From: DATFUL01 sp041499035
GTDB taxonomy: Bacteria; Patescibacteriota; Microgenomatia; UBA8517
Reading direction: 5' to 3'
NCBI GenBank assembly: GCA_041499035.1
Contig: JBGQJK010000002.1
Coordinates: forward strand, 1 to 64,000
Length of the DNA stretch: 64,000 bases
Position numbers and translations under genes: made by a program. Of the stretch, positions 15,037-23,189 are shown piece by piece. Under the pieces are notes generated by a model. The model saw only the letters and a program-made list of their open reading frames with translations. It did no database searches and was not told the DNA's origin. Position 1 is the first letter of the stretch; every line of letters begins with the position of its first letter.

Positions 15037-15701
15037 TTTCTTTTATCTTTTGTAATCAGATCCTCAATAATTTTTGCCACCTTATCAGGATTTGGCACCG
15101 CTACGAAATCAAATTCGGCAACTTCCGCGGCAGTTTGAACAAAAACGTCCCCGTAATTAAAAATCGTCCTGGCAACCCCACCCATATTATATGTAACATC
15201 CTGAATTTTATCCAAGTTGGCGTCGGAAACCTCCTTATAAATTAAGTTGTAAAAATCGACGTCGACTACTCTCATATTTGTAACTATATAAACGTTAAAA
15301 AACCAGCTCAAAAAGTTTTCGAAAGCGTATGCCAATGTAATCAAATACCAGGCCATTGTGATAACCAATTCAAACCCGACCGGAAGAGATGAAAATACAC
15401 CGAAGGCCGCCATAGTTGCCGGCACAAAAAGCAGCAGTATTGTAACCAAAATCCACTTAACATTAACTATCAGGTGTTGCCTTAAAAGCAAAACTATTTT
15501 TTCTTCCTTAGAACGGGACTCAAAATCGATATGGTCGGGATAAAAGTAAAAGGCGGACAGGGGGCTATGGGTGTGTCCGGGGAGTTTAGACTTTTCAATC
15601 TCGGTCACTGGAGACTCTTCCGGCAAAACCGATGAGGCCGGCTCCTCAGGAGCTACTGGCTTTTGAGACTCATTTTTTGGAGAAACAAACACATCCGGCA
15701 T
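15033..15701 (-). CDS. PH-domain membrane protein (bPH/YdbS-like)
   Basis: 222 residues. A Pro/Glu-rich cytoplasmic tail (1-45), two transmembrane helices at about 75-100 and 108-135, then a bacterial PH-like domain (YIVTNMRVVDVDFYNLIYKEVSDANLDKIQDVTY, with FGDV-like strands and a C-terminal helix IIEDLI). Proteins of this type are common in Patescibacteria next to envelope genes; function is unknown. First gene of a three-gene operon reading leftward. Confidence 0.78.
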   Translation of the reverse strand: MPDVFVSPKNESQKPVAPEEPASSVLPEESPVTEIEKSKLPGHTHSPLSAFYFYPDHIDFESRSKEEKIVLLLRQHLIVNVKWILVTILLLFVPATMAAFGVFSSLPVGFELVITMAWYLITLAYAFENFLSWFFNVYIVTNMRVVDVDFYNLIYKEVSDANLDKIQDVTYNMGGVARTIFNYGDVFVQTAAEVAEFDFVAVPNPDKVAKIIEDLITKDKRK

Positions 15702-15781
15702 GGCAACCTGATTATATCAGGTCGATCTAATAACTTAAAACTAAAACCTACAGCTATTAGATATTAACTTTTAGTTATTGT

Positions 15782-17563
15782 TTAATGCTTCTCAATATTG
15801 AAGAGTGGTCCGACAATTTGGATGTTGCTCGGGGCTCTAAGGTTAAAGTATGTCTTAAAATCCTGACCGTCAAAATTTCGGCCGTCAATTGTAACGGTAG
15901 TTGTTTTTCCGCTTCCGAAATCAGCATTAACCGATATGTTTGAAGCACTGTCAAATGGTGTAATTCCCCTCGTAGAAAGTTCACTTTTAACTCTGCCAGC
16001 GTCCCAGGTATCAACTCCGTCGGGATTTGGTTTATCAACCTGTGTCAGATGATCCTGAGTTGACCCGTCGGCTTTGGCGAGCAAAATAATGTTTGCAAAG
16101 TCTGCAATCTCCTCGGGCTTCAGCCATGCTGTTTTGTTGTAAGAGGAACGGCTGCCCCAATCGCAGTAGAAAACCGGCGAACTTTTATCGTAGGTGCTAT
16201 TTGCAAGATCGGAAAAACTGTTTATCCCACCAGGCGCATCCTTAAGCCTTTTGGTCCAACTTGTATTACTCCAGCCAATATCCCCCGATGTGTAAGCATA
16301 GCCCCCGTGTGTTGAGGAAAACCAAGCTTTTATTGGACTTCCCCCGGTAGTCATTACAATACCGCGTGTGGCGTCCACTGCAGCCTGCCATGCACCATCA
16401 TTAAGTTCTTTTTTTACTACCTGGCACTGCTGGCTGGGGCAAATACTGCCTGAGCCATTATTTGTGTAAGCTAATGCGAACGACCTGGCCGCGACTGCCT
16501 GGGCTTTAAGAGCTTCCGGATTCCAGCTTGTTGGCATCTCGTATAAATGTTTAAGATAATCGTCAATGTTCCAAGTGTCGTTAAATGACTGACCAAATTC
16601 GTTGCTGCCGGTTACGTGAATGTTAATTGATTGGTTATAACCCGTTGTGTAATCGGCGTTGTAGTAAGTCTTGAGAATCGTTTCGGCATTCTGACCAGCC
16701 TCGGCCCGGCCTTTGGCTCCAAACTGGTTAAGCCCTATCCTGTTGGGCACTCCGTAGCTGAAAAACGCATAAGCCGGGCTAAAACCGGGGTCTTTGAAGG
16801 GGTTGATATCACTACTGCATCCACCCTTCATGTTGTAAGCGGATCTTGAAAGGCCTAATGTTGCGAGCTTTGCTGCCAGGAAGGATTGCTGTTTGGCCGA
16901 AAGCGTTGCCAAATATGCGCTGGCTTTTGCAACTTCCCCCGCCAAAAAGTTTGCCTTTTCGGTTACTTGTTTTTGAGCGGCAGTCAAAGCATCTTTATTC
17001 TTCTGAAGAGTATCTTCGTCCTGCTTAAGTTTAATCAGATCAGTGGCATATTGAGCCATCGTCTGTCTGTCGGAATCCGCCGCTCTTTGCCTAAGGTTAA
17101 TTTCCTGAAAAGCCTGCGAGGCCGTATCGGCAAAAATAAATGGGGTTATGGGATCATAAAGTCTTAAGAAAGTATATTGGTCTTTGGCCTTTTGATTAAA
17201 AATCTCTCTGGTAAAGGCCATTTTCTCCTCGCGCAGGTTAATATCGGCTTGGGTTTGCTTAAGTTGATCCAAAAAAGAATTTATTCTCGCCGCTAAATTT
17301 GCGAGCTGCTTTTGGAGGGCGCTAAGATCCTGTTTATTTTTTTCATTGGCGGACTGAATCGGAGCCAGAAGTTGCGGGATTCCTACGTTGTAGCACCAAT
17401 CCTGGTCCCCCTGCGAAAGATCGCTGACATTTTTAGTAAGACATTCCTGGGCAGTTATGGCAAAAACCACAGTCGTTTTTAGAATCAAAAGGCCTAATAC
17501 GGCAAGGGCCGTAGTAATTAATAATTTGAAAGACCTAGAATTAAATGGAAATTGTTTGCCCAC
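15782..17563 (-). CDS. Secreted SpoIID/LytB-domain protein with N-terminal coiled coil
   Basis: 593 residues. A signal peptide or anchor at 10-35 (LLITTALAVLGLLILKTTVVFA) is followed by a long coiled coil (60-230) and a SpoIID-like domain from about 280: YEMPTSW with the glutamate at residue 342 matching the SpoIID catalytic position, then PEALKAQAVAARSFALAY. SpoIID proteins are lytic transglycosylases acting on denuded peptidoglycan. The gene lies beside, and divergent to, the secretion locus, so a role in opening the wall for that machine is inferred. Confidence 0.82.
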   Translation of the reverse strand: MGKQFPFNSRSFKLLITTALAVLGLLILKTTVVFAITAQECLTKNVSDLSQGDQDWCYNVGIPQLLAPIQSANEKNKQDLSALQKQLANLAARINSFLDQLKQTQADINLREEKMAFTREIFNQKAKDQYTFLRLYDPITPFIFADTASQAFQEINLRQRAADSDRQTMAQYATDLIKLKQDEDTLQKNKDALTAAQKQVTEKANFLAGEVAKASAYLATLSAKQQSFLAAKLATLGLSRSAYNMKGGCSSDINPFKDPGFSPAYAFFSYGVPNRIGLNQFGAKGRAEAGQNAETILKTYYNADYTTGYNQSINIHVTGSNEFGQSFNDTWNIDDYLKHLYEMPTSWNPEALKAQAVAARSFALAYTNNGSGSICPSQQCQVVKKELNDGAWQAAVDATRGIVMTTGGSPIKAWFSSTHGGYAYTSGDIGWSNTSWTKRLKDAPGGINSFSDLANSTYDKSSPVFYCDWGSRSSYNKTAWLKPEEIADFANIILLAKADGSTQDHLTQVDKPNPDGVDTWDAGRVKSELSTRGITPFDSASNISVNADFGSGKTTTVTIDGRNFDGQDFKTYFNLRAPSNIQIVGPLFNIEKH

Positions 17564-17599
17564 GGCAATCCATTATATCAAGTGAAACATAGAAGGGGT

Positions 17600-17628
17600 T
17601 TGTTATTTGGAGTCACAAAAGTTAGAAT
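17600..17628 (+). promoter_or_regulatory. Promoter TTGTTA-N17-TAGAAT for the pilin/secretion operon
   Basis: -35 TTGTTA (17600-17605), 17-base spacer, -10 TAGAAT (17623-17628); the first pilin ATG is 18 bases downstream. Confidence 0.6.
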
Positions 17629-17646
17629 AAATATATATCTAGATAA

Positions 17647-18231
17647 ATGAAAAGAATAGTTTTGTTATTAGGTCTTTTTGGGTTAATTTTCTTTTTGCTT
17701 CCGTATAAAGTTTTGGCAGGTCCTCAATGCTCTACTAAAGGCGGAAGCTGCTCAACCGCATGCAGCATCAGCGATACCCCTTCAGGACCTTTAGACTGCC
17801 CAACCCAAAATGGAGGTAGAGGGGCACCCATTCAACAAGTTTGTTGTGTACCTCAGTCATCAGGCGGTGGTAGCAGTGGTGGATCTACTAGCGGCAGTTC
17901 TCCAGTAAATATACAAGGACGCTGCGCAATCACAGCAATCGATACAGCAATAGGCTGCATTCCTGTCTTAAACAGCGATAACGGAACGGCATTTATGGGC
18001 TTTATCCTTAGATGGGCCGTGGGCATCGGGGGCGGAATCGCTTTTCTTTTAATTCTTTACGGAGGCTTTATGATAATGACTTCCTCGGGTAACCCTGAGC
18101 GACTTAAAGCGGGACAGGAACTTCTAACTTCGGCAATTGGAGGAATAATTCTTCTTATTTTCTCTGTATTCCTGCTTAAGGTTATTGGAATTGACATACT
18201 CGGTCTTGGATCTTATGGTTTCGGGAAGTAA
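17647..18231 (+). CDS. VirB2/TrbC-like pilin 1 with Cys-rich exported region
   Basis: 194 residues, the largest of eight consecutive pilin-like genes. A signal peptide (1-25, ending VLAG) is followed by a Cys-rich, Gly/Ser-rich extracellular segment with about nine cysteines, then two transmembrane helices (LRWAVGIGGGIAFLLILYGGFMI and AIGGIILLIFSVFLL) joined by the polar loop TSSGNPERLKAGQELLTS. The helix-loop-helix core is the VirB2/TrbC pilin layout. First gene of the operon, behind a good promoter. Confidence 0.75.
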   Translation: MKRIVLLLGLFGLIFFLLPYKVLAGPQCSTKGGSCSTACSISDTPSGPLDCPTQNGGRGAPIQQVCCVPQSSGGGSSGGSTSGSSPVNIQGRCAITAIDTAIGCIPVLNSDNGTAFMGFILRWAVGIGGGIAFLLILYGGFMIMTSSGNPERLKAGQELLTSAIGGIILLIFSVFLLKVIGIDILGLGSYGFGK

Positions 18232-18239
18232 AAATAGAC

Positions 18240-18575
18240 ATGTTATTGGCACAAAACTTAGACGCAATTCAAAGCGGAGGAATTCCAGGTTTTACAATCC
18301 CTAATGGCGGGCTTGCATCTTCCGGTGTTGGTACGCTAATTACATTATTAATCCCGTATATATTTGAGGCCGCGGCACTTTTACTTTTAATTTACTTCCT
18401 ACTTGGGGGGTTACAGCTTATGACGTCGAGGGGAGACCCTAAAGGGATACAAGCTGCTCAGGGAAAAATTGTCAACGCTTTAATTGGTTTTGCAATTATT
18501 CTCCTCGCGGGCTTTGTAGTGCTACTATTAGGGAGATTATTAAGAATAAATGTTTTTACAGGATTAATCGTTTAA
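18240..18575 (+). CDS. VirB2/TrbC-like pilin 2
   Basis: 111 residues. Two hydrophobic helices (IFEAAALLLLIYFLLGGLQLM and ALIGFAIILLAGFVVLLLG) joined by TSRGDPKGIQAAQGKIVN, the common polar loop of this array. No classical signal peptide is obvious; the N terminus is short and polar. Eight bases after pilin 1. Confidence 0.72.
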   Translation: MLLAQNLDAIQSGGIPGFTIPNGGLASSGVGTLITLLIPYIFEAAALLLLIYFLLGGLQLMTSRGDPKGIQAAQGKIVNALIGFAIILLAGFVVLLLGRLLRINVFTGLIV

Positions 18576-18580
18576 AAAAA

Positions 18581-18871
18581 ATGGATATAAATAGTATTTT
18601 TGGCTCTCCTCTTACCCAACTTACGAATGTGGCAGGGCTAGTTACCATTTTTTTAAACGCGATCTTTGTTATTGCCGGTCTTATTCTACTTTTTTACTTT
18701 ATTTTGGGGGGAATAGGAATGATAAATAGCGCCGGGAAAAACGACCCGCGGGCAGCGGAACAGGCGAAACAGACTGTTACTTCGGCTCTTATTGGGTTTG
18801 TTGTTGTAATTGCTGCCTACTGGATAGTAAAATTAACAGGAACGCTTTTAGGGATTCAAAATTTAATATGA
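18581..18871 (+). CDS. VirB2/TrbC-like pilin 3
   Basis: 96 residues, two helices (IFLNAIFVIAGLILLFYFILGGI and ALIGFVVVIAAYWIVKLTG) with the loop NSAGKNDPRAAEQAKQTVTS. The stop overlaps the start of pilin 4 (ATGA), so translation is coupled. Confidence 0.72.
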   Translation: MDINSIFGSPLTQLTNVAGLVTIFLNAIFVIAGLILLFYFILGGIGMINSAGKNDPRAAEQAKQTVTSALIGFVVVIAAYWIVKLTGTLLGIQNLI

Positions 18872-19200
18872 CCAACCCATTCGGATCAGTAAAGATGCCT
18901 AATACCGCTCTTGGAACGGATCCTGGCTTAGCTATCGGAAAAATAGTCCAGCTTGTAATTTGGGTTTTACTCATAAGTGCTGGTGTTTACGCACTTATTA
19001 ATTTTATTTTAGCCGGCTATGCATTTATGTCTGCTGGGGATGATGCCAAAAAAATCGAGGGTGCCTGGGCAAAAATCTGGCAGACAGCACTTGGTCTGGC
19101 AGTTGCAGCTGGCGCCTTTGTGCTGGCTGCAATTTTTGGCCAGCTAATTTTTAACGATCCTACAATTCTTTTCAATCCAACTATCCCAGCCTTACCATAA
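18868..19200 (+). CDS. VirB2/TrbC-like pilin 4
   Basis: 110 residues. Helices IVQLVIWVLLISAGVYALINFIL and ALGLAVAAGAFVLAAIFG, with the divergent loop SAGDDAKKIEGAWAKIWQT. It is the most diverged member of the array in the loop and in the length of its N terminus. Confidence 0.7.
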   Translation: MTNPFGSVKMPNTALGTDPGLAIGKIVQLVIWVLLISAGVYALINFILAGYAFMSAGDDAKKIEGAWAKIWQTALGLAVAAGAFVLAAIFGQLIFNDPTILFNPTIPALP

Positions 19201-19205
19201 ATAGA

Positions 19206-19571
19206 ATGAAAAATTTATTATCGCAAGTCAGTTTTGGTACATTTAAGGGCATCGGATCTGGAAATCTATCTAATTCAACCGGTGGCATAGCAACCCTGGC
19301 CAGTTTTATTACATCTGTAATTGGTGTCATGACAATAGTTGCAGTTATCTGGTTTATTTTTGTGTTTATCACCGGTGCAATCGGGATAATTGCAGCAGGA
19401 GGAGACAAAGGCGCTCTCGAGAATGCCAGAAAAAGGATCACTACAGGACTAATCGGTTTAGTGGTCGTCATTATTGCAACTTTTGTGATTGATTTGATCG
19501 GATATTTGCTCGGCTTTCCTTCCAACGGAATTTTAAATATTGTTAACCTGTTTAATACTCTACCCAAATAA
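19206..19571 (+). CDS. VirB2/TrbC-like pilin 5
   Basis: 121 residues. Helices VIGVMTIVAVIWFIFVFITGAIGI and GLIGLVVVIIATFVIDLIG, loop AAGGDKGALENARKRITT. Loop sequence GGDKxALENA(K/R) is nearly shared with pilin 6, suggesting a recent duplication. Confidence 0.75.
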   Translation: MKNLLSQVSFGTFKGIGSGNLSNSTGGIATLASFITSVIGVMTIVAVIWFIFVFITGAIGIIAAGGDKGALENARKRITTGLIGLVVVIIATFVIDLIGYLLGFPSNGILNIVNLFNTLPK

Positions 19572-19575
19572 ATAA

Positions 19576-19893
19576 ATGATAAAAAATCCGGTACTAGGGG
19601 GCTTGGGTGCGACGGCCGGCATCACCTTTTTCCAAACATTCTTTGGTAAGCTTGTAGCGGTTGCCCTTATAGCAGGATCCGTAATTTTTCTTTTTATGCT
19701 GATTACTGGGGCAATACAGTGGATTTCTTCCGGTGGCGACAAGCAGGCACTTGAAAATGCAAAAAGCAAGGTGACAAACGCGATCGTCGGAATTATAATT
19801 CTGTTCGCTATTTTTGCAGTAATAAATTTTGTCAGCTCTTTCTTTGGAAATATCCCAATATTAAACGCGCCTCTAAATCCCGTTACCCCTTGA
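19576..19893 (+). CDS. VirB2/TrbC-like pilin 6
   Basis: 105 residues. Helices KLVAVALIAGSVIFLFMLITGAI and AIVGIIILFAIFAVINFVS, loop SSGGDKQALENAKSKVTN. Four bases after pilin 5. Confidence 0.75.
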   Translation: MIKNPVLGGLGATAGITFFQTFFGKLVAVALIAGSVIFLFMLITGAIQWISSGGDKQALENAKSKVTNAIVGIIILFAIFAVINFVSSFFGNIPILNAPLNPVTP

Positions 19894-19919
19894 CACGGCG
19901 TTTTAAAAAGGCCAATAAT
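19890..19919 (+). promoter_or_regulatory. Probable internal promoter before pilin 7
   Basis: TTGACA (19890-19895) overlaps the end of pilin 6; an A/T-rich AATAAT (19914-19919) follows after 18 bases, with TATAAA just downstream as an alternative. A 39-bp gap, unusually long for this operon, precedes the pilin 7 ATG. Confidence 0.45.
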
Positions 19920-19932
19920 ATAAAATACAGAT

Positions 19933-20271
19933 ATGGGGAACTCTCTGCTCGCGCAAATAAACTTAAAGCCGGATGCTAATTCGGGCTTCAGTAACCTGGG
20001 AGGCTATACTTTACCCGGAATTATATCCGCTCTTATAAAAGGGGCGTTGGTTGTGGCAGCAATAGTTTTCTTCTTTATACTCGTCCTCGGCGGAATAAAA
20101 TGGATTGCGTCGGGTGGCGATAAAGCGGCAACAGAGGGTGCAAGAAATCAAATTACGGCGGCCCTAATCGGCCTTGTAATAGTCTTTGCTGCTTGGGCAA
20201 TAGTTTCCTTAATCAATACTTTCTTTAACGTAAACATTTTCTCCTTGACACTTCCTCAAGTTAGCGGTTAA
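19933..20271 (+). CDS. VirB2/TrbC-like pilin 7
   Basis: 112 residues. Helices IISALIKGALVVAAIVFFFILVLGGI and ALIGLVIVFAAWAIVSLIN, loop ASGGDKAATEGARNQITA. Has its own probable promoter, so its level can differ from pilins 1-6. Confidence 0.75.
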   Translation: MGNSLLAQINLKPDANSGFSNLGGYTLPGIISALIKGALVVAAIVFFFILVLGGIKWIASGGDKAATEGARNQITAALIGLVIVFAAWAIVSLINTFFNVNIFSLTLPQVSG

Positions 20272-20278
20272 AACGGGC

Positions 20279-20307
20279 TTGCTCAATCTTGCCCCCTAGT
20301 CTAGAAT
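20279..20307 (+). promoter_or_regulatory. Probable promoter TTGCTC-N17-TAGAAT before pilin 8
   Basis: TTGCTC (20279-20284), 17-base spacer, TAGAAT (20302-20307), nine bases before the pilin 8 ATG. Confidence 0.55.
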
Positions 20308-20316
20308 TGTCTTTAT

Positions 20317-20592
20317 ATGGACCCTGCGCGTATAACTGACCTCCAAACAGTCTTTGTTAATGTGGTAAAGGTTGCTATTGCTGCAGCCGGAATAGCTTTG
20401 TTTGTCATGCTTCTTATTGGTGGATTTAAATATATAACCTCGGGTGGGGATCCTAAGGCAACTGAGGGCGCGCAAAGAACTATCACTTATGCAATCGGCG
20501 GACTAGTCCTTATTCTTGCGGCCTACTTAATACTTTTACTCATACGAACCATAACAGGGGCTCAAGTGACCAACTTTACCGTGGTCCAATAA
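20317..20592 (+). CDS. VirB2/TrbC-like pilin 8
   Basis: 91 residues. Helices VVKVAIAAAGIALFVMLLIGGF and AIGGLVLILAAYLILLLI, loop TSGGDPKATEGAQRTITY. Last and shortest of the array; likely cotranscribed with the large secreted protein that follows 20 bases later. Confidence 0.75.
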   Translation: MDPARITDLQTVFVNVVKVAIAAAGIALFVMLLIGGFKYITSGGDPKATEGAQRTITYAIGGLVLILAAYLILLLIRTITGAQVTNFTVVQ

Positions 20593-20612
20593 ACCATAAT
20601 AATAAATCACAA

Positions 20613-23141
20613 ATGAAACGCTTTCTGCCCATTTTCGCAACCCTCTTCGGGCTTTCCTTTTTTTTTCCAAAAGCTTCAAAAGCCCAATACACACCTTTAA
20701 ACGATGTCCCAATCCCCCAGATTCACTTTCCCTGTGACAAACAAACTCAACCCGAATTTGCTTCTTTAAGACCTTACCAGGCAGCAGCCTGCGGAGACGC
20801 TGACAAAGCACTCTACTGCAGCAACGATCTTATATTCCTGGAGACTTTTAACAGCTTTCCGGAATGTGGAGGCCAAGCGCCCGCAGGGGAGGGAAAATTT
20901 ATTTGCAACACAAATAAATTTATTCCAAACCATAATTTAATTGTAGATTTGGCCAATAGCGATCTCCCCATCCTTGGAAATACCGAGTTAACTAAGGACA
21001 GCATCAACTCGACCGATAAAATTAGTGATGCGGGAAAAATGAATGAGTATGCAAGCTGGTACCTTAACGGAACTCTTAATAGAGCGGAGTACGGACAAAT
21101 TGACCCTACCCAGATTGCCGATTATTCGGGACCAATTCAAAAAGTCATGCCCCAAGTAATTCTTGAGGCCGATAGAATAGGCACAATCGCCTCAGCTTCA
21201 GCAATGACAACATATATTCCGGAAAATGACAACGGCGGTACTGCGGCCCCACAAGCCACTACTGAGCCCCAAAACCATAACCAGATAGTTGTTTGCTATA
21301 AGAAACAGGCCCAACTTATTCCGCCCATCATCACAAATTTTTTTGGGCTTGGAGCAGTAGGGCTAGGCAAGGCACTTCCCGGGGATTGTTACGATGGGGC
21401 TGGTCACATGACAGATGGGCTAAGCATACTGAGACTTGAAAGTTGGGATAAATCCAGTCCTACTGTTGATGTTGCCGGCATTGCCAGCTGGCTTCTTAAA
21501 ATTTTTCCTCCGAATATTGTGTCTATACTTACAAGTAGCACTGCCATCCTCGATCGCTGGCCATATAAATTTCCCCCTCTCCCTTGGTCGGATAAAAACG
21601 GTCAGCCTTTTTCTAGTCCGGACGCATATCAAAAGGCTTATAACGAATGGCGGGGGCAACTCTGTGCTTATATTTCATTCCCAATACTGGGAACCAAGTT
21701 ATTTTGTGGCGGAATTCCGGGCGTAACAAATAATGATTTTGCAGACCTTTTTCCCTTTATTCCCCTCGGGAACACTGTTGATAAACACGGCTCCGAAACC
21801 GCATATATAGCGGAAATTCAGCCACTGGGAGAGACCCAGATTGCTGACCCTTCGTACGATGTACCAAAAAATGCTCCCCTTTGGTTCTCACACACCGAAG
21901 AAGTAATGAACATGTCAAAGTTCTTAAACTCCAGTTATACCCCCCTCGACTGCACAGTAACTAACGGTAAACAAACCTGTCAGCCACTTGCCAGTGTAGC
22001 GGAACCTAAAACTACGGAGGCGAATGTCTGCAACGTAGTAAATGTAAGAACAAATTCGGGAGATAACCTCTTCCCCGGCCAAACACATGGAGTCGTGGTC
22101 CCCAATGTTCACTACACGATCACACAAGTCCCGTGCGAGAAAAAAATAGTAATACAGACGATCGGAAAACCCCCTAATGAAAAAACAGTAAGACGAACCG
22201 TTATCACTTGCGATGCCGAAATAAATATAACAATCCCCACAATTACAAAGAGTCCATCACTTGACCCGATATTCCAAAGCACGGTTGCTTATTCCGGGTC
22301 TACATTCAGGAAGATCTATCCCAAAGTGGAAACGGGTGCCCCTGTAAATTGTATTGCGGATATTCCGGGTTCAACCGGAGTTGATTACACGGGAACAGAT
22401 AACGTACCCGCGGGTGGAAACAGCTCGTTTAAATATAAAAATCCTGCGCTAGGTTCAAACAATGCCTCCGAACTATATTTTCCACACCTCGGTTCAGTCT
22501 ATGACTACTTTCTTAAAGGCATTCAAACCGCTCTACGCCCGCAAGGATTCGGAGCCCCAACACCAATAAGCGGAAAGTACTGCAGTCCGACAGTACCAAC
22601 CCAGTGCAATGCCAACGTCCCCGATTCAGCCGTCTCCAGCAAATTTCTTGGCGCTTTCAAAACCAACTTTATACTCGTTGCCGACAGGTGGACTCTTGAC
22701 TGCCCCGGGCCGCAATACAATTTGGCTGCTCAATGTTACAACTACGTTGTCAGCGAGGCCCAGAAAGCCGGTGTTAATCCTGCGTTTGCTTTGTCTATTT
22801 GGCTTCATGAATCAGATGCAAGCAACTATTGTCATGGCGGCCTCTCTACTCAGGATTTTGGACAAAATGTTGCCAGCGAGTATCAAAATATAGTTGCTCA
22901 GTTAACTGGATTCTTGGCTATGGCAAAGCAAAAGCTCTGCAACGGCGTTCCGGGATTCCCTGAACCCATGGCCGGTTGGCTAAGTAGATATAAAAGTAGT
23001 TCCGGTTCATGTAATCCGGCAGACTCTGATGCAATGAGCTATTACCCTGAAATTCGGGATACATCCTGGGGAGTGCTAACTAATTGTGTGAAAGGTACCA
23101 AATTCGGAATTACCTGGCCCACCGATATGAGTTGTCCCTAA
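20613..23141 (+). CDS. Large secreted protein with C-terminal lysozyme-like domain
   Basis: 842 residues. A signal peptide (1-24, ending ASKAQ) is followed by a long exported region with many cysteines and no recognised domain. The C-terminal 130 residues resemble a lytic-transglycosylase/lysozyme fold: AQKAGVNPAFALSIWLHESDAS with the candidate catalytic glutamate at E733. Some conjugation systems carry a VirB1-like hydrolase in this position. The large middle part could be a surface or adhesin element; that is inference. A weak terminator-like hairpin follows. Confidence 0.7.
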   Translation: MKRFLPIFATLFGLSFFFPKASKAQYTPLNDVPIPQIHFPCDKQTQPEFASLRPYQAAACGDADKALYCSNDLIFLETFNSFPECGGQAPAGEGKFICNTNKFIPNHNLIVDLANSDLPILGNTELTKDSINSTDKISDAGKMNEYASWYLNGTLNRAEYGQIDPTQIADYSGPIQKVMPQVILEADRIGTIASASAMTTYIPENDNGGTAAPQATTEPQNHNQIVVCYKKQAQLIPPIITNFFGLGAVGLGKALPGDCYDGAGHMTDGLSILRLESWDKSSPTVDVAGIASWLLKIFPPNIVSILTSSTAILDRWPYKFPPLPWSDKNGQPFSSPDAYQKAYNEWRGQLCAYISFPILGTKLFCGGIPGVTNNDFADLFPFIPLGNTVDKHGSETAYIAEIQPLGETQIADPSYDVPKNAPLWFSHTEEVMNMSKFLNSSYTPLDCTVTNGKQTCQPLASVAEPKTTEANVCNVVNVRTNSGDNLFPGQTHGVVVPNVHYTITQVPCEKKIVIQTIGKPPNEKTVRRTVITCDAEINITIPTITKSPSLDPIFQSTVAYSGSTFRKIYPKVETGAPVNCIADIPGSTGVDYTGTDNVPAGGNSSFKYKNPALGSNNASELYFPHLGSVYDYFLKGIQTALRPQGFGAPTPISGKYCSPTVPTQCNANVPDSAVSSKFLGAFKTNFILVADRWTLDCPGPQYNLAAQCYNYVVSEAQKAGVNPAFALSIWLHESDASNYCHGGLSTQDFGQNVASEYQNIVAQLTGFLAMAKQKLCNGVPGFPEPMAGWLSRYKSSSGSCNPADSDAMSYYPEIRDTSWGVLTNCVKGTKFGITWPTDMSCP

Positions 23142-23166
23142 AGGTAAAGGGCCTTTGATTTTTTAC
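23140..23166 (+). terminator. Weak rho-independent terminator
   Basis: AAAGG-TAAAGGG-CCTTT stem at the stop codon of the secreted protein, followed by GATTTTTT. The stem is only 5 bp, so termination may be partial. Confidence 0.4.
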
Positions 23167-23176
23167 GTCAAACCAT

Positions 23177-23182
23177 TAGAAT
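23177..23182 (+). promoter_or_regulatory. -10 box (TAGAAT) seven bases before the VirB6-like gene
   Basis: TAGAAT, seven bases, ATG at 23190; restart of transcription after the weak terminator, with almost no leader. Confidence 0.5.
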
Positions 23183-23189
23183 AAACATA

